From: Thermodesulfatator autotrophicus
GTDB lineage: Bacteria; Desulfobacterota; Thermodesulfobacteria; Thermodesulfobacteriales; Thermodesulfatatoraceae
Direction of reading: 5' to 3'
Assembly (NCBI RefSeq): GCF_001642325.1
Contig: NZ_LSFI01000009.1
Location: forward strand, 1 to 55,981
Length of the DNA stretch: 55,981 nucleotides
Both the position numbers and the translations under genes were made by a program. The notes under the pieces were generated by a model. That model was not told the DNA's origin, did no database searches, and worked only from the letters and a program-made list of their open reading frames with translations. Position 1 is the first letter of the stretch, and every line of letters starts with the position of its first letter. Of the stretch, positions 53,863 through 55,981 are shown piece by piece.

Positions 53863-55981
53863 ACGATCTCATTAATAGTTAGGCTTCAAAACCCTACTGT
53901 TGATACTTTAACAGTTACCACTTTTCCGAGATTTCCATTCCTTTTAGTTAGGCTTCAAACGTGTTTAACAGCTTTGTGGACCTAACTGATCTCGAAAGGT
54001 GTTTCCATTCCTTTTAGTTAGGCTTCAAACTCGGAAATTACGCACTTAAAACACCACATCTATATGAAGTTTCCATTCCTTTTAGTTAGGCTTCAAACTC
54101 TGCAAGTTTTTTATGTCTGTCATATCAACAATTGGGTTTCCATTCCTTTTAGTTAGGCTTCAAACTGGTAAAAATAGGGCAATCCTTACCTGGTGGCGGC
54201 CGGTTTCCATTCCTTTTAGTTAGGCTTCAAACAGAACTTGAGAAAAAAGAAGAAATTCAGGAAGATCAGTTTCCATTCCTTTTAGTTAGGCTTCAAACTC
54301 TTATCCAGGCAGCTTCAATAACTTCTCTAATTTTGTTTCCATTCCTTTTAGTTAGGCTTCAAACCCTTCCTAATGATGGAATGCAATGTCCCAGTTTATC
54401 ACGTTTCCATTCCTTTTAGTTAGGCTTCAAACCTGGAGTCTGCGCAAACGGCTTCATTTCCTGTACACCGTTTCCATTCCTTTTAGTTAGGCTTCAAACG
54501 GGGAAGCGGAACTTATATTCAAGCACTACTCCCCCGGTTTCCATTCCTTTTAGTTAGGCTTCAAACACGAAAGGTCTAATGGTCCCTATCGTGGTTACGG
54601 AGGAGTTTCCATTCCTTTTAGTTAGGCTTCAAACCTTAGCAAGCTCTCAGAGCCTGGACGCAAAACGACTAGTTTCCATTCCTTTTAGTTAGGCTTCAAA
54701 CGTGGGCTTAAACTTCCAGATTTCCTTTCACAAATAACTGTTTCCATTCCTTTTAGTTAGGCTTCAAACTTTTCGGGATCCTCTTATTAATGCTTGTTTA
54801 AAAGAGCTGTTTCCATTCCTTTTAGTTAGGCTTCAAACAAGCCGTTACTGACGCATTAACAAACGGAGACAAGGTAGTTTCCATTCCTTTTAGTTAGGCT
54901 TCAAACACGTCCCAAACACTCTTGCTCCCGTGCCACCGTCAGTCGTTTCCATTCCTTTTAGTTAGGCTTCAAACCACATTGAGCTGTCTGAATACAGGCT
55001 GCCTGGCACTGTTTCCATTCCTTTTAGTTAGGCTTCAAACGTGCAGCACTGCAAGATGTATAAATATCACACTGATAATAGTTTCCATTCCTTTTAGTTA
55101 GGCTTCAAACCTGCGGAGCACGGGAGAACGAAATGCTTGACGAGCCACGTTTCCATTCCTTTTAGTTAGGCTTCAAACTAAGGTTTCCAGAAAGTGAATC
55201 CACACAACTTTTTCCAGTTTCCATTCCTTTTAGTTAGGCTTCAAACTAGAAGCCGCCAAGCAAGCAGCCCGACGCCAGGGCTACTGTTTCCATTCCTTTT
55301 AGTTAGGCTTCAAACTAAAAATCATTCTTTCTGCAAGCCGACCGATCTTCCGTTTCCATTCCTTTTAGTTAGGCTTCAAACCCGTCCAGCCTGCATCGTC
55401 CGCTAGCTTTAATATTTGTTTCCATTCCTTTTAGTTAGGCTTCAAACTTCAATACCTCTCGGTCGACTATACGTTTAAGCTCTGTTTCCATTCCTTTTAG
55501 TTAGGCTTCAAACTTGTGCAGTAGCCCTTCTAAATATATCAGTTATCTTGTCAGTTTCCATTCCTTTTAGTTAGGCTTCAAACGGATTGAATAAGAAAAT
55601 GAACCTTCTATAATGTCATCATGTTTCCATTCCTTTTAGTTAGGCTTCAAACTATCTTTAGCTTTTATATAAAAAGTCCAGCTCCTGGGTTTCCATTCCT
55701 TTTAGTTAGGCTTCAAACGATACTACACAAGCCTGGGGAACAGCTGGAGATTCTATTGTTTCCATTCCTTTTAGTTAGGCTTCAAACGCATCATAAGTGT
55801 TCTTGATTTATACTCAAATAAAAGTTTCCATTCCTTTTAGTTAGGCTTCAAACAAGAAAAAATATATAAAATGGAATCAGAGGTTTTGAAAGTTTCCATT
55901 CCTTTTAGTTAGGCTTCAAACCGAACCAGACCGCTCGAGGCGTCACCGTCTCCGTCGGTTTCCATTCCTTTTAGTTAGGCT
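53863..55981 (-). CRISPR. CRISPR array, leader-distal end; continues past the window
   Basis: A 30-base repeat (plus strand begins GTTTCCAT, ends CTTCAAAC) occurs 30 times in full (53931-53960 to 55892-55921) plus a truncated copy at the window edge (55958-55981). Spacers are 36-40 bases and all differ. An older, degenerate copy at about 53863-53892 keeps only the last 15-17 bases; the first full repeat has A instead of G at its first base. The complement ends in an 8-base ATGGAAAC tag, like known I-B-type repeats (GGAATTGAAAC class), and degeneracy sits at the left, so transcription right-to-left is inferred. No cas gene is in the window. Confidence 0.97.

Noticed and set aside
55194-55806. 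Open frames encoding repeated FPFLLVRLQT peptides
   Set aside because: They are read-through of CRISPR repeats (repeat 55217-55246 onward), not genes.

Overview
The window (about 56 kb, all of it read) looks like a chromosomal segment of a thermophilic, anaerobic, Gram-negative bacterium, most likely of the Thermodesulfobacteriota (Thermodesulfobacterium/Thermodesulfatator-like). The grounds are the Lys/Glu-rich proteins, an oxygen-independent (cbi-type) cobalamin pathway with an exported CbiK cobaltochelatase of the kind known from Desulfovibrio, an LbtU-like porin, DUF4911 and DVU0298-type proteins, and an I-B-like CRISPR repeat. Genus and species cannot be fixed from the sequence alone. 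No rRNA, tRNA, intact insertion sequence or prophage was seen.

Layout. 0-8 kb: housekeeping genes (alaS, a DUF4911 protein, recJ, an HU/IHF-like protein, eno, an isochorismatase-like hydrolase) separated by repeat-filled gaps. 8.3-16.7 kb: one tightly overlapping run of marC, a histone-deacetylase-like gene, and cbiC-cbiD-cbiET-cbiF-cbiGH-cbiA. 16.8-20.8 kb: a small exported coiled-coil protein and a divergent Mre11/Rad50-like pair. 20.9-31.6 kb: a split type II secretion locus, with (gspC)-(gspM)-(gspL)-gspF-gspG-gspE-DUF89 leftward and gspI-gspH-gspK-gspD-gspJ rightward. 31.6-35.5 kb: icd-leuS. 35.9-39 kb: a FliL-like protein, aroC, eroded coding fragments and a DUF2202 protein. 39.6-43.6 kb: argB-pyrE facing purK-purE, then nrdR. 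43.7-47 kb: a riboswitch-controlled cbiK-cbiL pair followed by a porin on the same strand. 47.2-53.7 kb: fmdB-ykgJ, a TPR/DVU0298/TPR operon, mltG-ligA. 53.9-55.98 kb: the leader-distal end of a large CRISPR array that runs off the window.

The two cobalamin loci complement each other: cbiK and cbiL insert cobalt and start ring methylation, and the long operon carries out most later steps to the a,c-diamide. CbiJ (the precorrin-6A reductase step) is not in the window. The T2SS locus has core genes C-M plus the secretin, but no prepilin peptidase.

The most unusual observations are: (i) gspJ has no standard start codon (ATA after a good Shine-Dalgarno), Ala instead of Gly at the pilin cleavage site, and a 3' end resembling the local interspersed repeat, as if decaying; (ii) gspK appears to start at CTG; (iii) a B12 riboswitch whose leader can form a Shine-Dalgarno-sequestering hairpin or a competing long helix; (iv) several operon-first genes with a -10 box 6-9 nt before the start codon and no Shine-Dalgarno, suggesting leaderless mRNAs; (v) a Mre11/Rad50-like pair with altered core motifs; (vi) a near-identical 76-77 bp copy of the porin stop codon and terminator left behind 8 kb away; (vii) an eroded frame with one internal TGA.
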